From Modestobacter sp. VKM Ac-2982 (GTDB lineage Bacteria > Actinomycetota > Actinomycetes > Mycobacteriales > Geodermatophilaceae), in NCBI RefSeq assembly GCF_026967935.1, contig NZ_JAPVBL010000004.1:1-64000 (forward strand): DNA of 64,000 nucleotides. The letters run 5' to 3'. Of this stretch, positions 15,727-24,056 are shown in pieces. Position numbers and translations under genes: made by a program. How positions within the stretch are numbered: the stretch's first letter is position 1; each line of letters starts with the position of its first letter. The notes under the pieces are model-generated. The model was given only the letters and a program-made list of their open reading frames with translations, made no database searches and was not told where the DNA came from.

Positions 15727-18700
15727 TCATCGTCCGCCGACATATGTGAATCCGGCCCATAACGAGGGATGGGCGAACTCGCCGACATGGTTCGGTACGG
15801 GTGAGGAGAGCGGCCCAGCACTCCGTTCACCACCGTGCATTCGAAGCCATACCTGCGAGTCTCGCAACGCGACGGACGGAGATGCACCTTCCTCCATGCG
15901 CCTGTAAAACTCTGTCATGAGGAGATGCGTGGCGACGTCGGACACCCTCCACAGGGAGGCCACAACAGCAGTAGAGCCTGCAACAAGCAACGCACTACTT
16001 AGAGCCACCAGTTCATCCGGGATGCGAGGACCGGGGAATCCGCTCTCACACGCCGCCAGCACGGCCAAGTCCAACTCACCCCGCGTCACGCCTAACAGTT
16101 GTCGGACACTCAGCTTATCCTCGCCTGCGAGGATGAACGCACTGCTGAGCGGCTCCCACAGATTTGCCTCGGCATGGCAGGCGAAGTGAACGAGTTGGAC
16201 CCCTCGCATCTCAGTTAGGACGTTGTCTACAGTCGCGTCGGCACCACTCAGGCCTACGACTTCCCTGGAGCCCAATAGGGCACGCGCTTCCTCGTCGGCC
16301 CCGCGCAACTTCTCGTGGTTGGGCTGATCGGGCGAGTACACTACCAGCGATTTGCGATTAAGCAGGTGCCGGGACCGACCGGAGGTCGTCGGCCGACTCT
16401 TACCACTCGGGACGTAGCGCCACACCAATCCTTCATCCGCGAATACTCGACCCCTCGGACTATCAGTCGAGGCTGCGTGTAGCGGCAGAAGGGCGAGAAG
16501 ACCTGTCGCGACGACGTCAACCGATTCGCAATCCGCAGCCAATTTCAAGAACGGCCCGACCGCCGCCTTCCAGAGCCACTTCAGGCAGTCGTCGAGAGTT
16601 CCTTCCCATGCCGGGAAATTGTTCTCGCGGTCATCTAGCAACCTGGAGACGAAAGCAAGAACCCCAGGGGCAGTGAAGTCCGGCAACTCTTGGGGACTGA
16701 GACATTGAATGCCAGTCGGCCGAACAAGCAAGATGAGCCCGCCTGTCTCGCCGGCGACAAAATATGCGAGGGGCGCTACTCCTGAAGCGCCACAGACATC
16801 CTCCCAACTAGTCGGCGCCAGGAAGTCAGACATTTCAGGAAGACGTCGGATGTTCTGAAGGATGCTTTCCAACTCTCGCTGCGCCTGCCGCGCACTGTCG
16901 TAGGTTTCCCGGCGGAGGCTCGTATAGTCGGAAGTGAGCTTGTCTGCGATCAACGTCACGTCCAAGGCATTGACCCGCTCCACCGCCGCCCGGAACGCTT
17001 CTCCAAGTCCTGAATGGCCTCGGCGTGCAAATTCTTCCAGGTCAGCCCCATCACGGTCGAGTCGCTCTGACAGGAGGCGAACACGCCCCGACTCGAGAGC
17101 AAGGACAGCAGCCTGGTAATCAGCTACGCGCGCAAAGGCGAAGGCCGCATCGACGAAGATTGTGCGCGTATTCGAAAGCCACGCCTCCTTGTCCTCTCGC
17201 AGTACCTGTGCTTGGTAAACGCGACGCTCTGCCTCAAGTGCACACTTGTAGGCGTGTGCAGCTGCTGAACTGTCGCCTACGGCTTCGCAACGACTCGCCA
17301 ATGCGATCGCGGCCGCAAGCGCCGCCGATGCAAAACCGTCGAGCGACGTTTCATAGACCTCTAACCATGCTGCTTTCGCCTTCTCGTCATCACTAGGGCT
17401 GCCGGTTGCATCAGCGCGTGCCGAGAGAGCGTGGCCCAGTTCGATCAAAGCCGCGTAATGATCTCCGGACGCCAGGGGGGCGAGTTCTGCAGCGTGGCTC
17501 GCCAGCTCTACGGCGCGGTCTGCGTCTCCAGCTTTCCCATCCCTCCTGAAGCGCGCCACCAGAGCTTCAACCGCTTGAGCCTGGATGAGGGGCCTGCTTG
17601 AAGACGTCGAGCCGGCTCGTTCGAGAGCTTCACCGAAGTACTCCAGCGCCGCATCGAGATCCTCAGCGTATTCTCCCAGCCAGTACCTGGTCATCAACGA
17701 AGAGGCCAAGTTACTTAGATGAACCGGAAGTCCTTCGGATTGATCGGGTGCAGCTTCAACCGCACTATGGAAGTGATTGATCGCACCCGCGAGATCCCTG
17801 CGGTCTCGGTGTATTTCGTATCTGTAGTCATGCGCACTGGCGAGGGTGGAAAAGTATACTTCTCGATCTGCATCCATCGGATGAGCCAACTCTACGGCCT
17901 TACTAGCGAAACCAATCGCTTCCTCCAGCGCGGCGAGCGATCCTTCAGCCCGATAGGACTTCTGCAGCGCTAGCGCCAAGTTAGATAACCGCCCAGGCTT
18001 ACGGATGTCCTGGTCACTCGTTCGTTCAGTGGCGATTCGCAAGAGGTCAACGGCTTCATGACGCGTTTCCGGCACCCCATCGATATCGTGACGCGCCAGC
18101 AGTGCTGCTCCCAGGGTCCCTGCATGTAGAGCGTAGGATTGGTGGCCCGCTGGACATGCCTCGAAGCCTTGCCGAGCCACCGTGACAGCCTCATTGATAA
18201 GGTTGCCGCTGGAGGTCATTGCCGCAGCGGCGAGCAGGGTCAGCGCCAGGTCATTCGCAACCTCGAAAACTGTCGCCGGAGCTTGCTGTATCGCCAACTC
18301 CAATGCGTTACGATGAAGGCCCAATGCCCGCCAGAGGTCACTTGGCTCATGGGCGTCCGCCCTCTGCTGCCTTTCCCGCAGCAGGGTTCCAAGGTTTGCA
18401 AGACGGCCAGGGAGTTGTCGGGCGTCCTCGGGGGTAGTAGCCACGCATACCTCGGCATCGTTCACTGCCTCATTGAGTAGAGTCGCCTCCCCAGTTACGC
18501 GGTATTGTCGAAAAAGAGCTTGCGCAAGGTTTCCATGCGTTGATGGTCTAGCGGCGCCGCCATCGGCGACGGCGCGCCGGTAGGATTTGACCGCTTCCTC
18601 TAGATCGACTACTTTCCCATTCCTGAGAAACGACTGCATCAGGGCGTTGCCGAGGCCTTCATGAGCAACGCTGCTCTCGACTGTCCCGACATCCGTGGCA

Positions 18701-19371
18701 GCCGCCATGCTCCTCATGCTTTCGATGACCGAGTCGCTACTAGATGGATCGCTAGTCCAGTCTGCCCTAATCATCTCGTTAGTCGTAAGGGTATGCTGGA
18801 ACGACCGTCGCAGCGGGCTGCCAGGAAGGGAATTAAGAAGACCCCTTTGTGCCCAGTCTATGGATTCACGAAGCGCCTGCCACGATTGAGTGCTGGTAGC
18901 CAAGCGAGTCAATGCTAGGCTCAGCCGGAACTCCAGCTCTCGTCGCATTCGCGGAGGTGCTAGGAACAACTCCCGGTCCGCCAACGCTCGCTGGATAAGG
19001 CCTATTGCCTTCTTTAATTCCGGAACGGAAGCGTGTCGCTCGAGGCCGGCCTCAGACTCAATCATGCCGTAGCGCACAACGTGCAGGGACTCCACATCAA
19101 CGTAGCGACGGCTGATGGCTTCAAGGATCCCGAATGAGCGGCAGTCAGCTAGGAGTCCCGCGATCGCGTTCAGCTCTACCCGCAAGCGTGCCTGCTCGCG
19201 CGACAGCGAGAAGCTTAGTGCCCGCACGTTTGTTTCGAGCTGCGGGTCGAGCACCCAAGCCGAGGCAAAGTCGCACGCGGTGAAGACGTGCTCCCACGTG
19301 GCACCGTCGTGTATTGCGACAATGACCGGATCGACTCCCTCCAGGTCAGGACTTCCCGCGTTGTCAGGCAT
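15727..19371 (-). CDS. Large TPR-CHAT caspase-like protease
   Basis: This 1214-residue protein has an N-terminal region of no clear family (1-170), many degenerate tetratricopeptide repeats (about 180-800), a coiled linker and a C-terminal CHAT protease domain (about 870-1214). The presumed catalytic dyad is His1066 in VHFACHAE and Cys1108 in LAACESG, both intact. CHAT proteases with TPR arrays act as triggered effectors in bacterial immunity and programmed cell death, for example Craspase. Its downstream partner is the EACC1-like gene. Codon use is visibly less GC-biased than in host genes, indicating transfer. The start at 19371 has only a weak ribosome site. Confidence 0.88.
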   Translation of the reverse strand: MPDNAGSPDLEGVDPVIVAIHDGATWEHVFTACDFASAWVLDPQLETNVRALSFSLSREQARLRVELNAIAGLLADCRSFGILEAISRRYVDVESLHVVRYGMIESEAGLERHASVPELKKAIGLIQRALADRELFLAPPRMRRELEFRLSLALTRLATSTQSWQALRESIDWAQRGLLNSLPGSPLRRSFQHTLTTNEMIRADWTSDPSSSDSVIESMRSMAAATDVGTVESSVAHEGLGNALMQSFLRNGKVVDLEEAVKSYRRAVADGGAARPSTHGNLAQALFRQYRVTGEATLLNEAVNDAEVCVATTPEDARQLPGRLANLGTLLRERQQRADAHEPSDLWRALGLHRNALELAIQQAPATVFEVANDLALTLLAAAAMTSSGNLINEAVTVARQGFEACPAGHQSYALHAGTLGAALLARHDIDGVPETRHEAVDLLRIATERTSDQDIRKPGRLSNLALALQKSYRAEGSLAALEEAIGFASKAVELAHPMDADREVYFSTLASAHDYRYEIHRDRRDLAGAINHFHSAVEAAPDQSEGLPVHLSNLASSLMTRYWLGEYAEDLDAALEYFGEALERAGSTSSSRPLIQAQAVEALVARFRRDGKAGDADRAVELASHAAELAPLASGDHYAALIELGHALSARADATGSPSDDEKAKAAWLEVYETSLDGFASAALAAAIALASRCEAVGDSSAAAHAYKCALEAERRVYQAQVLREDKEAWLSNTRTIFVDAAFAFARVADYQAAVLALESGRVRLLSERLDRDGADLEEFARRGHSGLGEAFRAAVERVNALDVTLIADKLTSDYTSLRRETYDSARQAQRELESILQNIRRLPEMSDFLAPTSWEDVCGASGVAPLAYFVAGETGGLILLVRPTGIQCLSPQELPDFTAPGVLAFVSRLLDDRENNFPAWEGTLDDCLKWLWKAAVGPFLKLAADCESVDVVATGLLALLPLHAASTDSPRGRVFADEGLVWRYVPSGKSRPTTSGRSRHLLNRKSLVVYSPDQPNHEKLRGADEEARALLGSREVVGLSGADATVDNVLTEMRGVQLVHFACHAEANLWEPLSSAFILAGEDKLSVRQLLGVTRGELDLAVLAACESGFPGPRIPDELVALSSALLVAGSTAVVASLWRVSDVATHLLMTEFYRRMEEGASPSVALRDSQVWLRMHGGERSAGPLSSPVPNHVGEFAHPSLWAGFTYVGGR

Positions 19372-20120
19372 GGCGTGGCACTGCGGACCTCAACGTTGTG
19401 ACGCACTGCGCGTTCATTCAGAGCCCGCCGATCTCGGGAGACAGCCGAGTTTGACTCGCCGTTGCGGCTGTTCCGGGCTGGGGGGCTTCGTGTCGGAACT
19501 TCCAGCTTCGGCGGGTATTGGCGGAGCTTCGGCCGCGTGCTGACCCATGGACGACGCCTCCTAACCTGAGGCTCACCATGACACCATCATCAGGGCGCGA
19601 TGCCTAGCCTGCGTTGCTCGCGAGGAGGCTCCGTTGACGATCGCTGCAAACGAATTGCGGAGCCCTGCCCCCGCTGCCTGTGTGGCTGCAGCTCAGGACT
19701 GCCTTGCACGAAGGCGTTCATAGGGAGTCGCAAGGAGCGCCGAGGTGAGACCGGTAGATGACGGCTCTAGGAAGGTAGCCCGTCGCAGTACTGCATGCGC
19801 CGAAGGACAACCGGGGCTGTGCGTCCTCGACCGCGTCCACCGTCGCCGTGGTCGTCACTAACCGGCGGGACGCGGCAGGAGCCTCCGCATGGCCATCCAC
19901 GGGACTTTTTGACGCGGGCCTTTACCTCGGTGGCGGGGGTTGGGCCAAGGTCAGGGCCTCGTTGACGATGCGTACCGCCCGAGGGTCGCCTCCGTGCAGC
20001 GCGAGAAGGTCGGTCGCCACCGCGCCCGCGAGAACTTAAGCTACGAGGGCCGCCCTGAGTGAGTCACCCTTGAGACGCGCACATCTTCGGCGGACAAGTG
20101 GTCACGCGCGTCCTGGACCC
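19372..20120. other. Non-coding interval upstream of the CHAT gene
   Basis: About 750 bases without a coherent gene on either strand. It must contain the promoter of the CHAT operon (minus) and of the PASTA-like gene (plus), but I see no convincing -35/-10 pair. Short frames are present and look random. Confidence 0.4.
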
Positions 20121-20555
20121 ATGGAAGGCGAGGTCACCGGATTTCCGAACGAGGTTGTCTTCCCGGACGTCGTCGGGATGGTCGTGCAGGAGGCGCGCGC
20201 TGTGGCTCAGACAGCCGGCGTCGTGTTGGCCCGACGTGCTTCGGACGGCCTACCGCTGAGCGTCCTTACCTGGCGTCTCCCCGTCATCGTGACGAGTGGA
20301 AGCCCGCCCGCCGGGACTCAGATGCGCCGGCACCACTCTGTCGTAGTGACTTACGGCTGCGCGCTGAGCGGCGTGCGTGAGCCGCGCCGCCCGGTTCCTC
20401 GCCGCCTGGCGGATCGGCCGAGTTCGACCCTGATAAGGACCGCCCCGAAGCCTGACGAGGATGTCCGTACATGGGCCGCTCAGGGACATCCCAAGGCCCT
20501 GCTCGATCTGCATCAGCGGGGTGACGTTCACGGTCGCGGTACGAGTCAGCGTTGA
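20121..20555 (+). CDS. Stand-alone PASTA-like domain protein
   Basis: This 144-residue protein has one PASTA-like unit at about residues 10-80: VVFPDVVGMVVQEARAVAQT, then a loop, then SGSPPAGTQMRRHHSVVVTY. Such domains normally bind peptidoglycan fragments outside the cell, yet no signal peptide or membrane segment is visible. The rest is basic and ends in a short helix with DLHQRGD. ATG 20121 is chosen although its ribosome site is poor. It converges on the integrase gene and is the last cargo gene. Possible functional link to the kinase at 13274, whose tail lacks PASTA, is speculation. Confidence 0.55.
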   Translation: MEGEVTGFPNEVVFPDVVGMVVQEARAVAQTAGVVLARRASDGLPLSVLTWRLPVIVTSGSPPAGTQMRRHHSVVVTYGCALSGVREPRRPVPRRLADRPSSTLIRTAPKPDEDVRTWAAQGHPKALLDLHQRGDVHGRGTSQR

Positions 20556-20589
20556 TCGGATCGCCTGCCCACCGGAGCGGACGACCCGA

Positions 20590-21825
20590 TCAACGGCCGA
20601 GCACGCGGGCTGCCTCTGCGCTGACGACCTGGCGGCCGAAGTAGACGTCGAGCGTCATCGACGGGTTGGCGTGACCGAGCTGGTCGGCCACTTGGCGCGG
20701 GCTGAACCCTGCCTCGTCCAGCCGGGTGGCCACCGTCTTGCGGAAGGTGTGCGAGGTGACCCACGACCACGGCCCCTCGGCGCAGCGGACCGGGCGACCG
20801 GCCGCGGTCCGGTTCGCCGCCGGCTGGAAGCCGGTCCCGTCGCAGACCTCGCACTCGAAGGAGTCCAGCAGCTGGCGCAGGTCACCCGACACGCTGTTCG
20901 GGTCGCGTAGCGTCCCGGCGAACGGCGCGGGGAAGACCAGCTCGGTGTCCGGCCGGTGGGGTGACGCAAGCCGGCGGCGCACCATGTCCACCGCGAACTC
21001 GGGCACCGCGATGATCCGCCAACCGGCGGCGGTCTTGGTCCGCGACTGCACGACCATGCCCTGGTTGGGCACCCGCACCGCGGTGGCGTTGACCTCCCAC
21101 GTGCCGGCGTTCAGGTCCAGCAGCGGCCGGCCGGCGGTCTCCCCCGTCCGCAGCGCCACCGCTTCCCCGATCCGAGCGCCGGTGGCCAGCATCCAGTCGA
21201 CGATGTCGGGGAGATCCAGTTCGGCCGCGCGCGGGCTGGAGTGGAACAGCTCGACCAGCCGGGTGGTCTGCTCGGCGGTCAGCGCCCGAGGTGCCTTCTT
21301 GGCGGTGGTGTCCATCCGGACGGTCGCGTCGCGCACGGGGTTGGCACCGATGGCGCCGTCGTCGATGGCGAGGGAGAAAATGCCGGACAGGCAGGCGCGG
21401 GCGGTCTTGGCCGCACCGGGCCCGCTGGCCTTGGCGATCGCGGTGAGCGCTCGGCCGACCCGGCCGGGGGTGACCTCCTGCAGCGTCAGCTGGCCGAAGG
21501 CGGGGAGCACCGAGGTGCGGATGACCGAGCGGTAGGTGCGCTCGGTGCCGGTGGACCAGCCGTGGTCAGCAGCCAGCCACGCCTCGACGAGCGCGGAGAC
21601 GCGAGAGCTCGCGGTGATCACCCCGGCTCCCCCGGGGCCGCGGCGGGCGGCCAGCTCGGTCTTCAGCGCCCGCTCGGCGGCGGCACGGCTGACCCCGGTC
21701 TTGGAGACCAGGCGGGTGCGACCGTCGAAGTCGCGAAAGCGGGCGCGGGCCTGCACCTCGCCGCTCGGCAGGAGCAGGAAGCCGATCTTGCCGAACGTGC
21801 CCACCAGCAGCGGTGGTCGTCCCAT
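20590..21825 (-). CDS. int: Tyrosine site-specific integrase
   Basis: This 411-residue recombinase has a SAM-like core-binding domain at about 70-160 and a catalytic domain with R218, K264, H359-x2-R362, H385 and Y395, all present. Between the K and H boxes lies an insert with cysteines at 325, 328 and 348 (CEVC...C), which could bind zinc and is uncommon. ATG 21825 is 79 bp from the tRNA-Asn gene that serves as the attachment site. The enzyme should integrate and, with a helper, excise the 11.85-kb element. No excisionase gene is recognised. Confidence 0.93.
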   Translation of the reverse strand: MGRPPLLVGTFGKIGFLLLPSGEVQARARFRDFDGRTRLVSKTGVSRAAAERALKTELAARRGPGGAGVITASSRVSALVEAWLAADHGWSTGTERTYRSVIRTSVLPAFGQLTLQEVTPGRVGRALTAIAKASGPGAAKTARACLSGIFSLAIDDGAIGANPVRDATVRMDTTAKKAPRALTAEQTTRLVELFHSSPRAAELDLPDIVDWMLATGARIGEAVALRTGETAGRPLLDLNAGTWEVNATAVRVPNQGMVVQSRTKTAAGWRIIAVPEFAVDMVRRRLASPHRPDTELVFPAPFAGTLRDPNSVSGDLRQLLDSFECEVCDGTGFQPAANRTAAGRPVRCAEGPWSWVTSHTFRKTVATRLDEAGFSPRQVADQLGHANPSMTLDVYFGRQVVSAEAARVLGR

Positions 21826-21903
21826 GCGGCACCTGCCCTCATCGGTTTCCGATGAGTTGATGATGCCTGGTGCGACGCTCCAGAGCCATGAGCCCTGGTC
21901 AAA

Positions 21904-21933
21904 GCTCCCCCGATAGGACTTGAACCTATAACC
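21904..21933. repeat. Right attachment site within tRNA-Asn
   Basis: Thirty bases identical to 10051-10080, covering the acceptor 3' strand and T arm of the tRNA-Asn gene. Recombination between the two copies would excise the island and leave an intact tRNA. Confidence 0.9.
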
Positions 21934-21977
21934 CTGCGATTAACAGTCGCATGCTCTGCCAATTGAGCTACGGGGGA
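21905..21977 (-). tRNA. tRNA-Asn (anticodon GTT)
   Basis: A 73-nt cloverleaf on the minus strand: acceptor stem TCCCCCG/CGGGGGA with G discriminator, D arm AGCTCAATTGGCAGAGC, anticodon loop CTGTTAA (anticodon GTT) and T loop GTTCAAG. CCA is not encoded. Its 3' half is the attachment site for the adjacent island and has been rebuilt by the insertion. Confidence 0.95.
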
Positions 21978-22125
21978 TCGGCGGGTGGTGCCCGCGCGCC
22001 CACAGAGATTACCCCACCCCCGACCCGGCGATGGGCCGGGGGTGGCATCCGGCGGGTCGCGTCCTCGGCCACCCACCCGGGTGAGTTCGCTCAACGCACG
22101 CGGAGCCGGTGCCGATGCTGTCTGC

Positions 22126-23208
22126 ATGCGGGAGCTGGGCGAGCGAGCGGTGGCACGCGTGAGCCGCCACATCGAGTGGCGCGCCGTCACGCTCCTCGCC
22201 ATCTGCCTGACCGGCAGCATCCCGCTGTTCGTGGTGAGCGGCTTCCAACGCTCGGTCGGGGCGCACGCCGACGCCAAGCTCGCCGCCCTCGGCGCCTCGA
22301 TCTGGGGGTGCATGGCCGGCTACGTCGCCCTCCGCCGCCGGCTGGGGCCCCGGGACGGCGCCGTCATCATCGGCGCGGCCAGCACGGTGATGATCGTCGA
22401 GGGGCTCTGCCAGCAGGAGATCACCATCCGCTGGCTGTGCGCTGCGGCGCTGGTCGTCGTGCCGGTGGCCGCCGCGATGCTGCTCCGGAGCCGGGGCGTG
22501 GCCGCCACCACGGCGGTCGCGCTGGCGGGTGTAGTCGCGATCAGCCTGACCCTGCCCACCCCTCCGCTGCTCCGGGTCTACTCCGCGCTGACGATGGCCG
22601 TCATGGTGCTGGCGCCGATCACCGTGGTCACGCTGCTGGTGCGGCGCATGCAGGCCGCCCGCGACCTGGCCCGCACCCTGGCGGTCACCGACCCGCTGAC
22701 CGGGCTGTCCAACCGCCGCGGCATCGAGGTCCGGGCCGGGTCGATCGTGGCGTCCGCCGCTGCGGCGGGCGAGCAGGTGACCGTGATGGTGCTGGACCTC
22801 GACCACTTCAAGACGGTGAACGACACCCACGGGCACGCCGTCGGCGACCGGGTGCTGACCGAGGTGGCCGACGCGATGACCCGGATCGCCCGCGCCGACG
22901 ACCTGCTCGTGCGCCTCGGCGGGGAGGAGCTGGGCTGGGTCGCCCACTTCCCCGGACCGGAGGAGGTCACCCGGGCCGCCGAACGACTGCACGCGGCCGT
23001 GCGGGACCGGTCGGTCCCTGACCTGCCTCCGGTGACGGTCAGCATCGGGGTCGTGAGCGCAGACCCTGCGCCCGGCCAGGAACCCGTCGAGACGGTCCTC
23101 TCGCTGCTCAGCACCGCCGACCGCGCGCTCTACGAGGCGAAGCGGGCCGGCCGCGACCGGATCGCCTACGCGCCGGGCCACCCGCGCGCACTGACCTCGA
23201 CGTCCTGA
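22126..23208 (+). CDS. Membrane diguanylate cyclase (GGDEF)
   Basis: The N-terminal half of this 360-residue protein has about six hydrophobic segments (20-175) forming a membrane sensor of unknown ligand. The C-terminal GGDEF domain carries GGEEL at 265-269 and the RxxD product-inhibition site (R256-A-D-D) exactly five residues before it. It should make cyclic di-GMP and be feedback inhibited. ATG 22126 was chosen over farther upstream in-frame codons because the membrane segment follows directly; the ribosome site is weak. It is the first host gene right of the island. Confidence 0.88.
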   Translation: MRELGERAVARVSRHIEWRAVTLLAICLTGSIPLFVVSGFQRSVGAHADAKLAALGASIWGCMAGYVALRRRLGPRDGAVIIGAASTVMIVEGLCQQEITIRWLCAAALVVVPVAAAMLLRSRGVAATTAVALAGVVAISLTLPTPPLLRVYSALTMAVMVLAPITVVTLLVRRMQAARDLARTLAVTDPLTGLSNRRGIEVRAGSIVASAAAAGEQVTVMVLDLDHFKTVNDTHGHAVGDRVLTEVADAMTRIARADDLLVRLGGEELGWVAHFPGPEEVTRAAERLHAAVRDRSVPDLPPVTVSIGVVSADPAPGQEPVETVLSLLSTADRALYEAKRAGRDRIAYAPGHPRALTSTS

Positions 23209-23275
23209 GCTCGACGGGTCGGAACCGGGCAGGGCCGGTAGCGTGATCACTTCCGCCCAACCCAGGAGGTCCCCC

Positions 23276-23488
23276 GTGGCCAAGCTGTCCTTCATCGCCG
23301 GCTTCGGCGCCGGCTACGTCCTCGGCGCCAAGGCCGGTCGTGAGCGTTACGAGCAGATCCGCCGGCTCTACAACCACGCCAAGGACGACCCGCGCCTGCA
23401 GACCGCGGCCGGCATGGCGCAGGCCCGCGCCGACGCCGCCGTCGACTCCGTCAAGGCGCGGCTGGGCAACGAGACCGGCAGCAACTGA
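23276..23488 (+). CDS. YtxH-like small membrane-associated protein
   Basis: This 70-residue protein begins with a glycine-rich hydrophobic segment (LSFIAGFGAGYVLGAKAG) followed by the basic RERYEQI and an amphipathic helix rich in Ala and charged residues. This is the layout of short YtxH-type envelope proteins common in actinobacteria, of unknown function. The GTG at 23276 has a perfect AGGAGG at 6 nt. It converges with the gene next to dnaG, only 7 bp between stop codons. Confidence 0.75.
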   Translation: MAKLSFIAGFGAGYVLGAKAGRERYEQIRRLYNHAKDDPRLQTAAGMAQARADAAVDSVKARLGNETGSN

Positions 23489-23495
23489 CCCGGGG

Positions 23496-24056
23496 TCAGC
23501 GGCTGGGGTCCTCGGCGTCCACCGCTGCGGCCAGGCGGTCGCGGGCGACCTGACGCGCCACCGGGTCGTCCCGGTCGGCGTTGTCGTCGAACACGACGGT
23601 CCACTCCCGCGCCGCCTGCCCGGGCACCCGGCGGGCCACCAGCAGCACCCCGCCCCCCGTGGGCAACGGGTGCCGCTTGCTGGTGACCACCGTCCGGTCG
23701 ACCCGGGCCCGCAGCACGCCCGGCAGTCCCCCGGCCTCGCGCAGCACGTGCCGCTGGGGCGCCTCCCGCGCCTGGACCCCGGGCTCCACCTCGACCAGCG
23801 GTGTGATCACGAAGGTGCCGCCCTCGCCGGCCGCGCCCCACCGCGCGGTGCCGATCTGGTGCCAGGCCAGCGGGGGCGTGGCCTCGCCCGACCCGGCCGG
23901 GACGACGCGCAGGCCGCGAGAGGTGGCCACGGTCCACCCGCCGTCGACCCGCTCCCCCCACGCCAGCACCTGCTCGTCGGCGTCCCCGGCGAGGGCTGCG
24001 CGCACCGGCTCCGGCGGGCGGGCGAACTTCCTGCGCACCCGCGCGAGCAGGCTCAC
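23496..24056 (-). CDS. Conserved protein downstream of dnaG, unknown
   Basis: This 186-residue cytoplasmic protein has several beta-strand repeats (DGGWTVATSRGLRVVP, GGTFVITPLVEVEPG, GGGVLLVARRVPG) and no membrane segment. It has the look of a bacterial pleckstrin-type fold but I cannot name a family. GTG 24056 overlaps the dnaG stop as GTGA, so it is co-translated with primase. No function can be assigned from the sequence. Confidence 0.75.
   Translation of the reverse strand: MSLLARVRRKFARPPEPVRAALAGDADEQVLAWGERVDGGWTVATSRGLRVVPAGSGEATPPLAWHQIGTARWGAAGEGGTFVITPLVEVEPGVQAREAPQRHVLREAGGLPGVLRARVDRTVVTSKRHPLPTGGGVLLVARRVPGQAAREWTVVFDDNADRDDPVARQVARDRLAAAVDAEDPSR

Larger units (their letters stand above)
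10051..21933. mobile_element. Integrative element in tRNA-Asn, about 11.85 kb
   Basis: A 30-bp exact direct repeat of the tRNA-Asn 3' end bounds this segment (10051-10080 and 21904-21933). A tyrosine integrase gene lies 79 bp from the intact tRNA. The interior is visibly poorer in G+C than both flanks, especially the kinase and CHAT genes, and interrupts two blocks of host genes. No replication, conjugation or phage structural genes are recognised, so it is probably a small genomic island, possibly mobilised in trans. Cargo is dominated by conflict-type proteins. Confidence 0.88.
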
